Source: Pseudomonas mandelii (GTDB taxonomy: Bacteria; Pseudomonadota; Gammaproteobacteria; Pseudomonadales; Pseudomonadaceae). Taken from it: a stretch of 64,000 nt of DNA. The stretch covers positions 62,001-126,000 of the forward strand of contig NZ_RCZA01000012.1 in NCBI RefSeq assembly GCF_006438925.1. Direction: 5' to 3'. The notes under the pieces were generated by a model. The model was not told the DNA's origin, did not search any database, and was given only the letters and a program-made list of their open reading frames with translations. The position numbers and the translations under genes are program-made. This document shows, one piece after another, positions 16,510-25,214 of this stretch. Within the stretch, counting starts at the first letter, position 1. Each line of letters opens with the position of its first letter.

Positions 16510-17214
16510 TTACCAGCCTAGCGTTTCTTTCAGGAACGGAATTGTCAGCTTGCGTTGAGCTTGAAGGGAGGCCTGATCGAGACGCTCAAGCAGCTCGAAA
16601 AGCGCACTCATGCTGCGCGTACCGCGGGTCAAAATAAAATGCCCGACTTCATCGGTCAGGTGCAGACCGCGACGAGAGGCGCGCAATTGCAAGGCACGCA
16701 ACTTGTCTTCGTCGGAGAGCGGACGCATCTGAAAGATCAGCGCCAACGTCAGGCGGGATTTGAGGTCCGCCAGCTTCACCGGCAGTTCACGCGGGGATGT
16801 CGACGCGGCGATCAGCAGGCGTCGACCGCTGTCACGCAGACGGTTGAACAGATGAAACAACGCCTCTTCCCAATCCGCCCGACCGGCCACCGCCTGCAAA
16901 TCATCCAGGCAGACCAGTTCGTACTGTTCGAGGTTGTCGAGGATGGCGATGCCGCGATCAAGCAGTTCGGCCAACGGCAAATACACCGCCGGCTCCCCCA
17001 GTTGCTCGAAGCGCAGGCAGGCCGCCTGCAACAAGTGCGTACGCCCTACCCCGTCCTTGCCCCAGAGATAAATCAGGCTTTCGGTCCAGCCGGCGTCGGC
17101 TTCGCATAGCCGCTCGACATAGCCGAGTGCAGCGGCATTGGCGCCTGGATAGTAATTGATAAAGGTAGCGTCATCACGCAGACGCACACCTAGGGGCAGC
17201 TGAATCGGTTTCAT
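16510..17214 (-). CDS. hda: DnaA regulatory inactivator Hda
   Basis: Hda works with the beta clamp to stimulate ATP hydrolysis by DnaA and so prevents re-initiation. The 234 residues are an AAA+ module without DnaA's DNA-binding domain. The clamp-binding peptide is at the very N-terminus (QLPLGV, residues 5-10), followed by a Walker A form with Arg where Lys is usual (GKDGVGRTHLL near 52) as in other Hda proteins, Walker B LVCLDDLQAVAG near 100, and sensor motif LPVKLADLKSRL near 145. No clear Shine-Dalgarno is visible; a short palindrome (GTTCCAAAGGAAC, 17227-17239) lies just upstream. Confidence 0.95.
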   Translation of the reverse strand: MKPIQLPLGVRLRDDATFINYYPGANAAALGYVERLCEADAGWTESLIYLWGKDGVGRTHLLQAACLRFEQLGEPAVYLPLAELLDRGIAILDNLEQYELVCLDDLQAVAGRADWEEALFHLFNRLRDSGRRLLIAASTSPRELPVKLADLKSRLTLALIFQMRPLSDEDKLRALQLRASRRGLHLTDEVGHFILTRGTRSMSALFELLERLDQASLQAQRKLTIPFLKETLGW

Positions 17215-17444
17215 GCTGACTGAACAGTTCCAAAGGAACCGTTAGTGGCCTCTGTGTAAAGTTTGCGAAGTTTATACCCGTGAGGCGGGTCGCACAATGC
17301 GACAGACCACAAGCAAAATCAAAGGTTTGCGTTAACACACTGGTTTTATGCCAGTTTCTTTGGCGGCGCATGTGACAGCCGCGCAAGGGATGCGGGCCAA
17401 CCTGGCATGGAACCAGGCCGCCCGTTACCAACCCTCAACGAACC

Positions 17445-18518
17445 TTAGAGTTCAGGCTCGTCGGTACCGCCGTAGATATCAGAATCTTTATACAAATCAT
17501 GCATATGGCGCACCAGCACCATGATTACCGCCGCCACCGGCAGCGCCAGCAGCACGCCGGTAAATCCGAACAGCTCGCCCCCAGCCAGAATCGCGAAGAT
17601 CACCGCCACCGGGTGCAGACCGATCCGGTCCCCCACCAGCAATGGCGTCAGCACCATACCTTCGAGCGCCTGCCCCACCATGAACACCGCGACGATTCCG
17701 ATCATGGGATACAGATCGCCACCGAACTGGAACAGCCCGGCAATCAAAGCCGCACCGATCCCGATAACGAACCCCATGTACGGCACGATCGCCGCCAGAC
17801 CGGCAATCAACCCAATCAACAGCCCCAGCTCCAGCCCTACCAACATCAGGCCCGCCGCGTAGATCACGCCCAGCGCCACCATCACCAGCAACTGTCCGCG
17901 CACGAATGCACCGAGCACTTCATGGCATTCACCCGCCAGGATCACAACGCGCTCTTCGCGGTCACGGGGCAGCAGACCGCGGATCTTGGCCATCATCAGG
18001 TCCCAGTCGCGCAGCAGATAGAAACTCACCACCGGGATCAGCACCAGATTCGCCAACCAACCGATCAGCGCCAGCCCGGAAGCCGTCGCCTGACTCAGCA
18101 CGACCCCGACAATGTCAGAGGTCTGGCCCATGTGCTCGCTGATTGCTGCCTTGAGCTTGTCGAATTTCCAGAAATTATCCGAGAGTCCGAATTTCGATTG
18201 CGCCCACGGCAGTGCGGTGTGCTGTAACCAGTCGAGCATCTGCGGCGCCAATTCGTACAAGCGAAACAGCTGCTTGGCGAGCATCGGCACCAACACCAGC
18301 AGCAAGGTCGTGAAGATCAAGGTGAACAGCGCAAACACCGCCACCACGCCCCAGGTCCGGGACAGACCGGCCTTCTCCAGCCGATCCACCAGCGGGTCGA
18401 ACAGATAGGCCAGCAGCAACGCGACCAGGAACGGGGTCAGAATAGGATGCAACAACCAGACAAACACGCAGAGCAGAACCACCCCACCCAACCAGAACCA
18501 ACGCCGCGTATCGGCCAT
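17445..18518 (-). CDS. AI-2E family transporter (PerM-like permease)
   Basis: This 357-residue inner-membrane protein has about eight hydrophobic segments and the family arrangement: paired N-terminal helices (FWLGGVVLLCVFVWLLHPIL), a long amphipathic soluble stretch (residues 60-140), then GQALEGMVLTPLLVGDRIGLHPVAVIF near 275, which is the most conserved part. Members export varied small molecules or Na+; the AI-2 name is historical. The ATG at 18518 has GGAG six bases upstream, better than the two earlier in-frame ATGs. It precedes hda on the same strand. Confidence 0.9.
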   Translation of the reverse strand: MADTRRWFWLGGVVLLCVFVWLLHPILTPFLVALLLAYLFDPLVDRLEKAGLSRTWGVVAVFALFTLIFTTLLLVLVPMLAKQLFRLYELAPQMLDWLQHTALPWAQSKFGLSDNFWKFDKLKAAISEHMGQTSDIVGVVLSQATASGLALIGWLANLVLIPVVSFYLLRDWDLMMAKIRGLLPRDREERVVILAGECHEVLGAFVRGQLLVMVALGVIYAAGLMLVGLELGLLIGLIAGLAAIVPYMGFVIGIGAALIAGLFQFGGDLYPMIGIVAVFMVGQALEGMVLTPLLVGDRIGLHPVAVIFAILAGGELFGFTGVLLALPVAAVIMVLVRHMHDLYKDSDIYGGTDEPEL

Positions 18519-18556
18519 GTACCACTCCATATGCATCTATATAAAGAAAGAAAAAC

Positions 18557-19618
18557 TTACCAACGGAAACGCAACTGCGGCGTCGGTGCCGGCGCTGGCG
18601 CTACGGCGGGTGTCGAACCGTCGACTGCAGGCTGAACGGGGGTGGCGGGTGCTGGCGCCTCACCCGCAGGAATTTCCTGCAACCTGGCCAGCGACAATTG
18701 CGCCTTCAACTGTTCGGCGCTGCCATTGACCCGGTAGAGAATCCGGTCGCCGTCGACACTTTGCAGGCGCGCACCAAATGGTTCCAGCAAACGTCCAAGC
18801 GTCGCGTAGTGCTCCAGATTCATGCCCTGCACTTCGAGCAATTGTTCGCCCGAAGCGCCCGGTTTGACGACAAACCGCGGTGCCAGTCGCTCACTGACCG
18901 CCAGCATCACCGCATCGGCCACCGCAGCCTGATCCGCGCCCTGCACGCTGCCCGCCTCCTTATTGTCGCCGAGCCACAAATGCCACTTGGCCTGCCACTG
19001 CCCGCCCTCTTCACGAGCATGCACCGCGAGCAAGGCGTCAGCGTTGTAACGCTCCGATGCCCCGCGCAGTGGCGTCGCGTCCGTACCTTCCAGATTCGGT
19101 GCAGTGGCAACGATCTGCTCACTCAGATCGGCCAGCGGCAGGCGCAGCGGCAAACCACGGTGTTGCGCGGCTCGACGCAGCGGTGCAGCACTGGCCTGGC
19201 CATCACCGACGAGGCTCGAACCCTCGGTGGAATCGTTCAGCCACCAGCCGAGGATCGAAGGCCGGTTCGCCCCCCACAACGACAGCCCGGCACGGCGCAA
19301 CGCTTGCTCGGTGGTGGCCGGGTCGAAATCGACCTTCAGCACTTCCGGCGGACCGGCGTCAAAGCCGTACTGACTGATGATTTGCTGCGGGTCCTTGCGC
19401 AGTGCCGCCAACCCCGGACTTTGCGCAGCCTTGGGATCGCCGGTCAGACGCAACACCAACGTATCCAGCGCTTGCTGGGTCGCTTGATCACGCACTTCCG
19501 GGGTTTGACCACTGACAGGCTGACGCACCTGATACAGATTTTTGACGGTTTCGGCATGACTCGCCAGGCTGACCAATGACATACAGCCCGCAAATAAAAA
19601 TCTAGAAAAAAAACGCAT
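18557..19618 (-). CDS. DUF2066 domain-containing exported protein
   Basis: This 353-residue protein has a signal peptide (FLFAGCMSLVSLASHA) and the DUF2066 domain typical of gamma-proteobacteria beside purM. The first part resembles a repeat pattern with RDQATQQALDTLVLRLTGDP near residue 40. The C-terminus is a Pro/Ala-rich low-complexity tail (residues 320-353) ending LRFRW, so it may reach the cell envelope. Function is not established. The start at 19618 has AGGA seven bases upstream. It is divergent from purM and 40 bases ahead of the AI-2E permease gene on the same strand. Confidence 0.85.
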   Translation of the reverse strand: MRFFSRFLFAGCMSLVSLASHAETVKNLYQVRQPVSGQTPEVRDQATQQALDTLVLRLTGDPKAAQSPGLAALRKDPQQIISQYGFDAGPPEVLKVDFDPATTEQALRRAGLSLWGANRPSILGWWLNDSTEGSSLVGDGQASAAPLRRAAQHRGLPLRLPLADLSEQIVATAPNLEGTDATPLRGASERYNADALLAVHAREEGGQWQAKWHLWLGDNKEAGSVQGADQAAVADAVMLAVSERLAPRFVVKPGASGEQLLEVQGMNLEHYATLGRLLEPFGARLQSVDGDRILYRVNGSAEQLKAQLSLARLQEIPAGEAPAPATPVQPAVDGSTPAVAPAPAPTPQLRFRW

Positions 19619-19708
19619 GGAGGATTCCTGACGACAAGAGCGGCTGGAACAGGCCGCGTGAACCGGATTGAGCAAGGCTGTGACCACGCCCCCAAGCAAA
19701 ACATTCAC

Positions 19709-20000
19709 CTGACCCTGGTAAGTTTTTGCACTGTCATAACGATAGACGGTTAATAGCGATACTTTATACAGCCATGAAGGATGCGGCCAACACGGGCAAT
19801 GAAGGTTTTTTTAAGCTGATATGCCCCTGCCGTCGGCGTGAGGATGGCCGCTGCCCCTCAAGCCTGATAAAATCGCGCGCCTTCGCAGACCGGCAACAGC
19901 CGGGCACCCTGAAATTCGCGGATGGCAATCGCCTTCGTCAGTTTCGGTGGTCCCACTGGACTCGGTCGTTACCCCTGAATCCCCCCTAAAGGCCTGGATC
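19709..20000. other. Intergenic region between DUF2066 gene and purM
   Basis: A 292-base divergent gap. It must hold promoters for both directions. I see an AT-richer stretch at about 19728-19770 but no box pair strong enough to name, and no repeat. Confidence 0.5.
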
Positions 20001-21059
20001 ATGAGCAAGCAACCCTCCCTGAGCTACAAGGACGCCGGTGTAGACATCGACGCCGGTGAAGCATTGGTCGAACGCATCAAGAGCGTCGCCAAGCGCACTG
20101 CGCGCCCGGAAGTCATGGGCGGCCTGGGCGGTTTCGGCGCCCTCTGCGAAATCCCGGCCGGCTACAAGCAGCCCGTGCTGGTTTCCGGCACCGACGGCGT
20201 CGGCACCAAGCTGCGTCTGGCGCTGAACCTGAACAAACACGACAGCATCGGCATCGACCTGGTGGCCATGTGCGTGAACGACCTGGTGGTCTGCGGCGCC
20301 GAGCCGCTGTTCTTCCTCGACTACTATGCCACCGGCAAACTCAACGTCGAAACCGCGACCCAGGTCGTGACCGGCATTGGCGCTGGCTGCGAGTTGTCCG
20401 GCTGCTCCCTGGTTGGCGGCGAAACCGCTGAAATGCCAGGCATGTACGAAGGCGAAGACTACGACCTGGCCGGCTTCTGCGTCGGCGTCGTGGAAAAATC
20501 CGAAATCATCGACGGTTCCAAAGTCGCTGCCGGCGATGCCCTGCTCGCCCTGCCGTCTTCCGGCCCGCACTCCAACGGCTACTCGCTGATCCGCAAGATC
20601 ATCGAAGTGTCCGGTGCCGACATCGAAAACATCCAGCTCGACGGCAAACCGCTGACCGACCTGCTGATGGCCCCGACCCGTATCTACGTGAAGCCGCTGC
20701 TCAAGCTGATCAAGGAAACCGGCGCGGTCAAAGCCATGGCCCACATCACCGGGGGTGGCCTGCTGGACAACATCCCGCGCGTTCTGCCAAAAGGCGCACA
20801 AGCCGTGGTTGACGTCGCGAGCTGGACCCGTCCTGCCGTGTTCGACTGGCTGCAAGAGAAAGGCAACGTTGACGAAAACGAAATGCACCGCGTGCTGAAC
20901 TGCGGCGTGGGCATGGTCATCTGCGTTGCTCAAGAGCACGTCGAAACCGCCCTGAACGTCCTGCGCGAAGCCGGCGAGCAGCCTTGGGTCATCGGTCAGA
21001 TCTCCACCGCTGCCGAAGGCGCGGCTCAGGTTGAACTGAAGAACCTCAAGGCTCATTGA
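20001..21059 (+). CDS. purM: Phosphoribosylformylglycinamidine cyclo-ligase
   Basis: PurM (AIR synthetase) closes the imidazole ring in purine synthesis using ATP. The 352 residues have the family start SLSYKDAGVDIDAG, the loop VSGTDGVGTKLRLA near residue 60, GGETAEMPGMY near 145 and HITGGGLLDNIPRVLP near 250. The ATG at 20001 gives the usual N-terminus; the longer frame upstream does not resemble the family. Its TGA overlaps the purN ATG by one base, the normal purMN arrangement. Confidence 0.97.
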   Translation: MSKQPSLSYKDAGVDIDAGEALVERIKSVAKRTARPEVMGGLGGFGALCEIPAGYKQPVLVSGTDGVGTKLRLALNLNKHDSIGIDLVAMCVNDLVVCGAEPLFFLDYYATGKLNVETATQVVTGIGAGCELSGCSLVGGETAEMPGMYEGEDYDLAGFCVGVVEKSEIIDGSKVAAGDALLALPSSGPHSNGYSLIRKIIEVSGADIENIQLDGKPLTDLLMAPTRIYVKPLLKLIKETGAVKAMAHITGGGLLDNIPRVLPKGAQAVVDVASWTRPAVFDWLQEKGNVDENEMHRVLNCGVGMVICVAQEHVETALNVLREAGEQPWVIGQISTAAEGAAQVELKNLKAH

Positions 21060-21709
21060 TGTCCCAGACCTGTGATGTGGTGGTGCTGTTGTCCGGCACC
21101 GGCAGTAACTTGCAGGCCTTGATCGACAGCACGCGGACCGGCGACAGCCCGGCCCGCATCGCTGCGGTGATTTCCAACCGCGCCGACGCCTACGGCCTGC
21201 AACGCGCCAGGGACGCGGGTATCGACACCCGCACCCTGGATCACAAGGCGTTCGAAGGCCGCGAGGCCTTCGATGCCGCGCTGATCGAACAGATCGACGC
21301 GTTCAACCCCAAACTCGTGGTACTGGCCGGGTTCATGCGCATTCTCAGCGCTGACTTCGTGCGCCACTACGCGGGTCGCCTGCTCAACATCCATCCCTCG
21401 CTGCTACCCAAATACAAAGGGTTACACACGCATCAGCGCGCGCTGGAGGCCGGCGACACCGAGCACGGCTGTTCCGTGCACTTCGTCACCGAGGAACTCG
21501 ATGGCGGACCACTGGTCGTACAGGCAGTAATACCGGTAGAGTTGCACGATTCGCCGCAGAGTCTGGCGCAGCGAATTCATACCCAGGAACACCTGATTTA
21601 CCCGCTGGCTGTACGCTGGTTTGCCGAAGGTCGTTTATCACTCGGCGAGCAAGGTGCTTTACTGGATGGAAAGTTACTCGCGGCCAGCGGCCACTTGATT
21701 CGAACCTAG
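21059..21709 (+). CDS. purN: Phosphoribosylglycinamide formyltransferase
   Basis: PurN transfers a formyl group from 10-formyl-tetrahydrofolate to GAR. The 216-residue protein has VLLSGTGSNLQALID near residue 7, the catalytic Asn/His segment LLNIHPSLLPKYKGLHTHQRAL near 107, and the Asp near VHFVTEELDGGPLVVQA at 138. It follows purM with a one-base overlap, and a DUF3108 gene follows after 8 bases with its ribosome site spanning the purN stop. Confidence 0.97.
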   Translation: MSQTCDVVVLLSGTGSNLQALIDSTRTGDSPARIAAVISNRADAYGLQRARDAGIDTRTLDHKAFEGREAFDAALIEQIDAFNPKLVVLAGFMRILSADFVRHYAGRLLNIHPSLLPKYKGLHTHQRALEAGDTEHGCSVHFVTEELDGGPLVVQAVIPVELHDSPQSLAQRIHTQEHLIYPLAVRWFAEGRLSLGEQGALLDGKLLAASGHLIRT

Positions 21710-21717
21710 GAGATTTT

Positions 21718-22431
21718 ATGCGTCGCGCCCTGCTCTTCGCTTGCGCTCTGCTCGCACTGCCATTTGCGCAGGCTGCAGAACTTCAACCTTTCTCCGCCAG
21801 CTACACCGCTGACTGGAAGCAGTTGCCCATGAGCGGCACCGCTGAACGCAGCCTGACCAAGCAAGCCAACGGCGCCTGGAAGCTCAGCTTCAAGGCCTCG
21901 ATGATGATCGCCAGCCTGACCGAAGAAAGCACCCTGACTTTGGACAAGGACACCTTGCTGCCGCAGTCCTACCACTTTGAACGTGGCGGCTTGGGTAAAG
22001 CCAAGAAGGCTGACCTGGATTTCGACTGGACCAACAAAATGGTCACCGGCACCGATCGCGGTGACCCGGTCAAGATCCCGCTCAACCGCGGCATGGTCGA
22101 CAAATCCACTTATCAGCTGGCCCTGCAGCACGACGTGGCCGCCGGCAAGAAAAGCATGAGCTATCAGGTCGTCGACGATGGTGAAGTCGATACCTATGAT
22201 TTCCGCGTGCTGGGTTCGGAAAAGGTCGACACCAAAGCTGGCCAGATCGAAGCAATCAAGGTCGAGCGCGTGCGCGACCCGACGCAAAGCAAGCGCATCA
22301 CCGTCCTGTGGTTCGCCAAGGACTGGGATTACCTGCTGGTTCGTCTGCAACAGGTTGAAACTGACGGCAAGGAGTACAACATCATGCTCCTCAACGGTAC
22401 GGTCAACGGCAAGGCTGTCAAAGGCAGCTGA
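21718..22431 (+). CDS. DUF3108 domain-containing exported protein
   Basis: This 237-residue periplasmic protein has a clean signal peptide (LLFACALLALPFAQAAE, cut after residue 20). The rest is beta-rich with FSASYTADWKQLPMSGTAERSL near residue 24 and conserved ITVLWFAKDWDYLLVRLQQ near 190, as in DUF3108 proteins that commonly follow purMN in pseudomonads. Its function is unknown; a lipid-binding-like barrel has been suggested for related folds, but nothing here proves it. AGGAG lies six bases from the ATG. A strong terminator ends the operon. Confidence 0.88.
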   Translation: MRRALLFACALLALPFAQAAELQPFSASYTADWKQLPMSGTAERSLTKQANGAWKLSFKASMMIASLTEESTLTLDKDTLLPQSYHFERGGLGKAKKADLDFDWTNKMVTGTDRGDPVKIPLNRGMVDKSTYQLALQHDVAAGKKSMSYQVVDDGEVDTYDFRVLGSEKVDTKAGQIEAIKVERVRDPTQSKRITVLWFAKDWDYLLVRLQQVETDGKEYNIMLLNGTVNGKAVKGS

Positions 22432-22444
22432 TCCGGCTCGACAC

Positions 22445-22481
22445 AAAAATCCGGAATCCGATAAGGTTCCGGATTTTTTTT
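22445..22481. terminator. Terminator of the purMN operon
   Basis: The stem AATCCGGAA/TTCCGGATT is followed by eight Ts. On the opposite strand an A-run becomes a T-run, so it can also stop the minus-strand cystathionine lyase gene ending at 22494. Confidence 0.9.
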
Positions 22482-22493
22482 GCCTGCTGATAT

Positions 22494-23672
22494 TCAGATC
22501 CGCGCCAGCGCCTGTGCCAGGTCGTCGCGCAGGTCTTCGACATCCTCGACCCCCACGGACAACCGCACCAACGCATCGCCGATGCCGAGTTGCGCACGGG
22601 TGTCTGCGGGGATGCTGGCGTGGGTCATGATCGCCGGGTGCTCGATCAGACTTTCCACCCCGCCCAGGCTCTCGGCCAAGGCGAAAATCCGCACACTCTC
22701 GAGGAAGCGCGTGGCACCGGCCAGGTCGCTGTTTAGGTCGAGGGATATCATCCCGCCGAAACCACGCATCTGCCGCTGCGCCAGTGCGTGCTGCGGGTGC
22801 GACGGCAGGCCCGGATAATAGACACGCGCCACCTGCGGCTGACGCTCCAGCCATTGCGCCAGGTCCAGCGCGTTGTTGCAGTGGCGCTCCATGCGCAGCG
22901 CCAGGGTCTTCACGCCGCGCAGGGTGAGGAAAGCGTCGAACGGCCCGGCGATCGCGCCTACCGAGTTCTGCAGGAAGCCCAGACGCTCCGCCAGCTCTGC
23001 GTTTTGTCCGACCACCGCGATGCCGCCGATCACGTCGGAGTGGCCGTTCAGGTACTTGGTCGTCGAGTGCAGCACGATGTCGAAGCCCTGCTCCAGCGGG
23101 CGTTGTATCCAGGGACTGGCAAAGGTGTTGTCGGCGACACAAATGATGCCTCGCGAGCGACAGATGCGTCCGACGGCGGCGAGGTCCGTCAGACTCAGCA
23201 AGGGATTGCTTGGCGTCTCGACCCAAACCATCTTCGTGTCGGGCTGCAGTGCCGCTTCGAATCCCTCCAGGTCAGTCAGATCGACGAAGCTGAAGCGATG
23301 CCCGGCGCTGCGTTTGCGCACCTTGTCGAACAGCCGAAAGGTGCCGCCGTACAAATCATTGCCAGAGACGATGTGCGAGCCCGCGTCGAGCAGTTCGAGC
23401 ACGGTGGAGATCGCCGCGAGCCCGGACGCGAACGCGAAGGCCTGGGTGCCGCCTTCAAGGTCTGCAACGCAACGCTCCAGCGCAAAGCGCGTCGGGTTGT
23501 GCGAGCGCCCGTAGTCGAAACCCTTGTGCACACCGGGGCTCTGCTGCAAATAGGTGGAGTTGGCGTAAATCGGCGGCATCAGCGCCCCGGTGGTAGGGTC
23601 GGGCGTTTGCCCGGCATGGATCACACGGGTGGCGAAGGCACGTGGCACAGCGTTTTCATCGTGTTGACTCAT
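22494..23672 (-). CDS. Cystathionine gamma-lyase (Cys/Met metabolism PLP enzyme)
   Basis: This 392-residue PLP enzyme of the transsulfuration family should cleave cystathionine to cysteine, ammonia and 2-oxobutyrate. The PLP Lys lies in HSTTKYLNGHSDVIGG near residue 207 and the phosphate-binding region in AFASGLAAISTVLELL near 80; YGRSHNPTR near 54 is the family's substrate-side Tyr/Arg. The gene overlaps the cystathionine beta-synthase stop (ATGA), which favours lyase over gamma-synthase activity, though the two are hard to tell apart by sequence. From memory this pair is conserved in P. aeruginosa (PA0399-PA0400). Confidence 0.9.
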   Translation of the reverse strand: MSQHDENAVPRAFATRVIHAGQTPDPTTGALMPPIYANSTYLQQSPGVHKGFDYGRSHNPTRFALERCVADLEGGTQAFAFASGLAAISTVLELLDAGSHIVSGNDLYGGTFRLFDKVRKRSAGHRFSFVDLTDLEGFEAALQPDTKMVWVETPSNPLLSLTDLAAVGRICRSRGIICVADNTFASPWIQRPLEQGFDIVLHSTTKYLNGHSDVIGGIAVVGQNAELAERLGFLQNSVGAIAGPFDAFLTLRGVKTLALRMERHCNNALDLAQWLERQPQVARVYYPGLPSHPQHALAQRQMRGFGGMISLDLNSDLAGATRFLESVRIFALAESLGGVESLIEHPAIMTHASIPADTRAQLGIGDALVRLSVGVEDVEDLRDDLAQALARI

Positions 23673-25045
23673 GAAAGGGATCTCCGCAAGTGAATGAGCA
23701 TGTCGACTCGAGTAATCAAGCCGTAGAAGCCCGAAGCGTCGGCGATGATCGCCACCAGCCCACGGTCGAGCTCCGCCCGTAGTTCCGCCAGACTGGCGCC
23801 TGGAGGCAGGGTTTGCAGCTTATCGGTCATCGCGCTGGCCACGCTCACGCGAAAGTGCGAAGCATCTTCTTGCATGCCAAGCAGAATGTCGGACTCGTCG
23901 ATCACGCCGACCAGCCGCTGCCCGCCCTCCAGCACCGGCAGTTGCGACACATCAGCCAGGCGCATGCGCTGGAACGCGGTGAGCAGCGTATCGTCCGGGC
24001 CCACGCTGATCACCCGGCCATCCTCGAAGCGCCGTGAGATCAGGTCGCGCAGATCTCCGTAATGTTTGTACTGCAGCAAGCCCTGATCGTTCATCCACTG
24101 GTCGTTGTAGACCTTCGACAGATAGCGCGTGCCGGTGTCGCAGACGAAGCTGACGACCCGCTTCGGCTCGGTCTGCTCGCGGCAATAGCGCAACGCCGCC
24201 GCCAGCAGTGTGCCGGTCGAAGAGCCGCCGAGTATGCCTTCGGCGCGCAACAGTTGACGGGCATGATCGAAGCTTTCCTCGTCGCTGATCGAGTAGGCAT
24301 GGCGCACGCTGGACAGGTCGGCAATCGACGGAATGAAGTCCTCGCCGATGCCCTCCACCGCCCAGGAGCCGGGCGTGTTCATGGTGCCGCTGCGGCTGTA
24401 TTCAGCCATCACCGAGCCGACCGGATCGGCCAGCACCATGACCAGGTCCGGTTGCACGCGGCGAAAGAAACGGGTCAGACCGGTCAGTGTGCCGGCCGAG
24501 CCGACGCCGACGACGATCGCGTCCAGATCATGCTGAGTCTGCGCCCAGATCTCCGGCGCGGTGCTGCATTCGTGGGCCAGCGGGTTGGCCGGGTTGTTGA
24601 ATTGATCGGCGAAGAAGGCGTCAGGGATTTCCTTCGCCAGCCGCGCCGCAACGTCCTGGTAGTAATCGGGGTGGCCCTTGCCGACGTCGGAGCGGGTGAT
24701 ATGCACCTCGGCGCCCATCGCCTTGAGGTGCAAGACTTTCTCGGTGGACATCTTGTCTGGCACCACCAACACCACTCGGTAACCCTTGGCACGGCCGACC
24801 AGGGCCAGACCAAGACCGGTGTTGCCGGCGGTGGCCTCGACGATGGTGCCGCCGGGGCGCAGGCTACCATCGCGCTCGGCGGCGTCGATCATCGCCAGGC
24901 CGATGCGATCCTTGATCGAGCCGCCGGGGTTCTGCGATTCGAGCTTGAGGAACAGCGTGCACGGGCCGGTATCGAAACGGCTGACGCGCACCAGCGGCGT
25001 ATTACCGATCAGTTCGAGTACGGCGGGTCGGGAGTCGGTGGGCAT
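23669..25045 (-). CDS. Cystathionine beta-synthase with two CBS domains
   Basis: This 458-residue enzyme condenses homocysteine with serine to cystathionine, the first step of reverse transsulfuration. The catalytic domain has the PLP Lys in LESQNPGGSIKDRIG near residue 42, ATAGNTGLGLALVGRAKG near 70 and the phosphate loop GVGSAGTLTGL near 185. A C-terminal CBS pair (about 335-455) includes DVSQLPVLEGGQRLVGVIDESDIL-type and SGFYGLITRVDMLIHL segments; these modules bind adenosyl ligands in relatives. No N-terminal heme segment is present. GAGGTGAC precedes the ATG at 25045. Confidence 0.93.
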   Translation of the reverse strand: MPTDSRPAVLELIGNTPLVRVSRFDTGPCTLFLKLESQNPGGSIKDRIGLAMIDAAERDGSLRPGGTIVEATAGNTGLGLALVGRAKGYRVVLVVPDKMSTEKVLHLKAMGAEVHITRSDVGKGHPDYYQDVAARLAKEIPDAFFADQFNNPANPLAHECSTAPEIWAQTQHDLDAIVVGVGSAGTLTGLTRFFRRVQPDLVMVLADPVGSVMAEYSRSGTMNTPGSWAVEGIGEDFIPSIADLSSVRHAYSISDEESFDHARQLLRAEGILGGSSTGTLLAAALRYCREQTEPKRVVSFVCDTGTRYLSKVYNDQWMNDQGLLQYKHYGDLRDLISRRFEDGRVISVGPDDTLLTAFQRMRLADVSQLPVLEGGQRLVGVIDESDILLGMQEDASHFRVSVASAMTDKLQTLPPGASLAELRAELDRGLVAIIADASGFYGLITRVDMLIHLRRSLS

Positions 25046-25214
25046 GTCGTCACCTCGCTACGCAAATCAGCACTGGATGGACAGCAACCGACGGCGAGTC
25101 ATCGCGCGCCAGTCGCAGGCAAAGTATCGCTTGGACCATAGGCCGGGATGGCGTCACCCGCAACCTTGCACAGCCAGCCGGTAGCGTCGCCGGAACGACA
25201 AAGCCGCTCGGCGT

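Noticed and set aside
21706..23226. Long minus-strand frame across the purMN end and the lyase gene
   Set aside because: It crosses a strong terminator and mixes antisense of the DUF3108 gene with out-of-frame lyase sequence.
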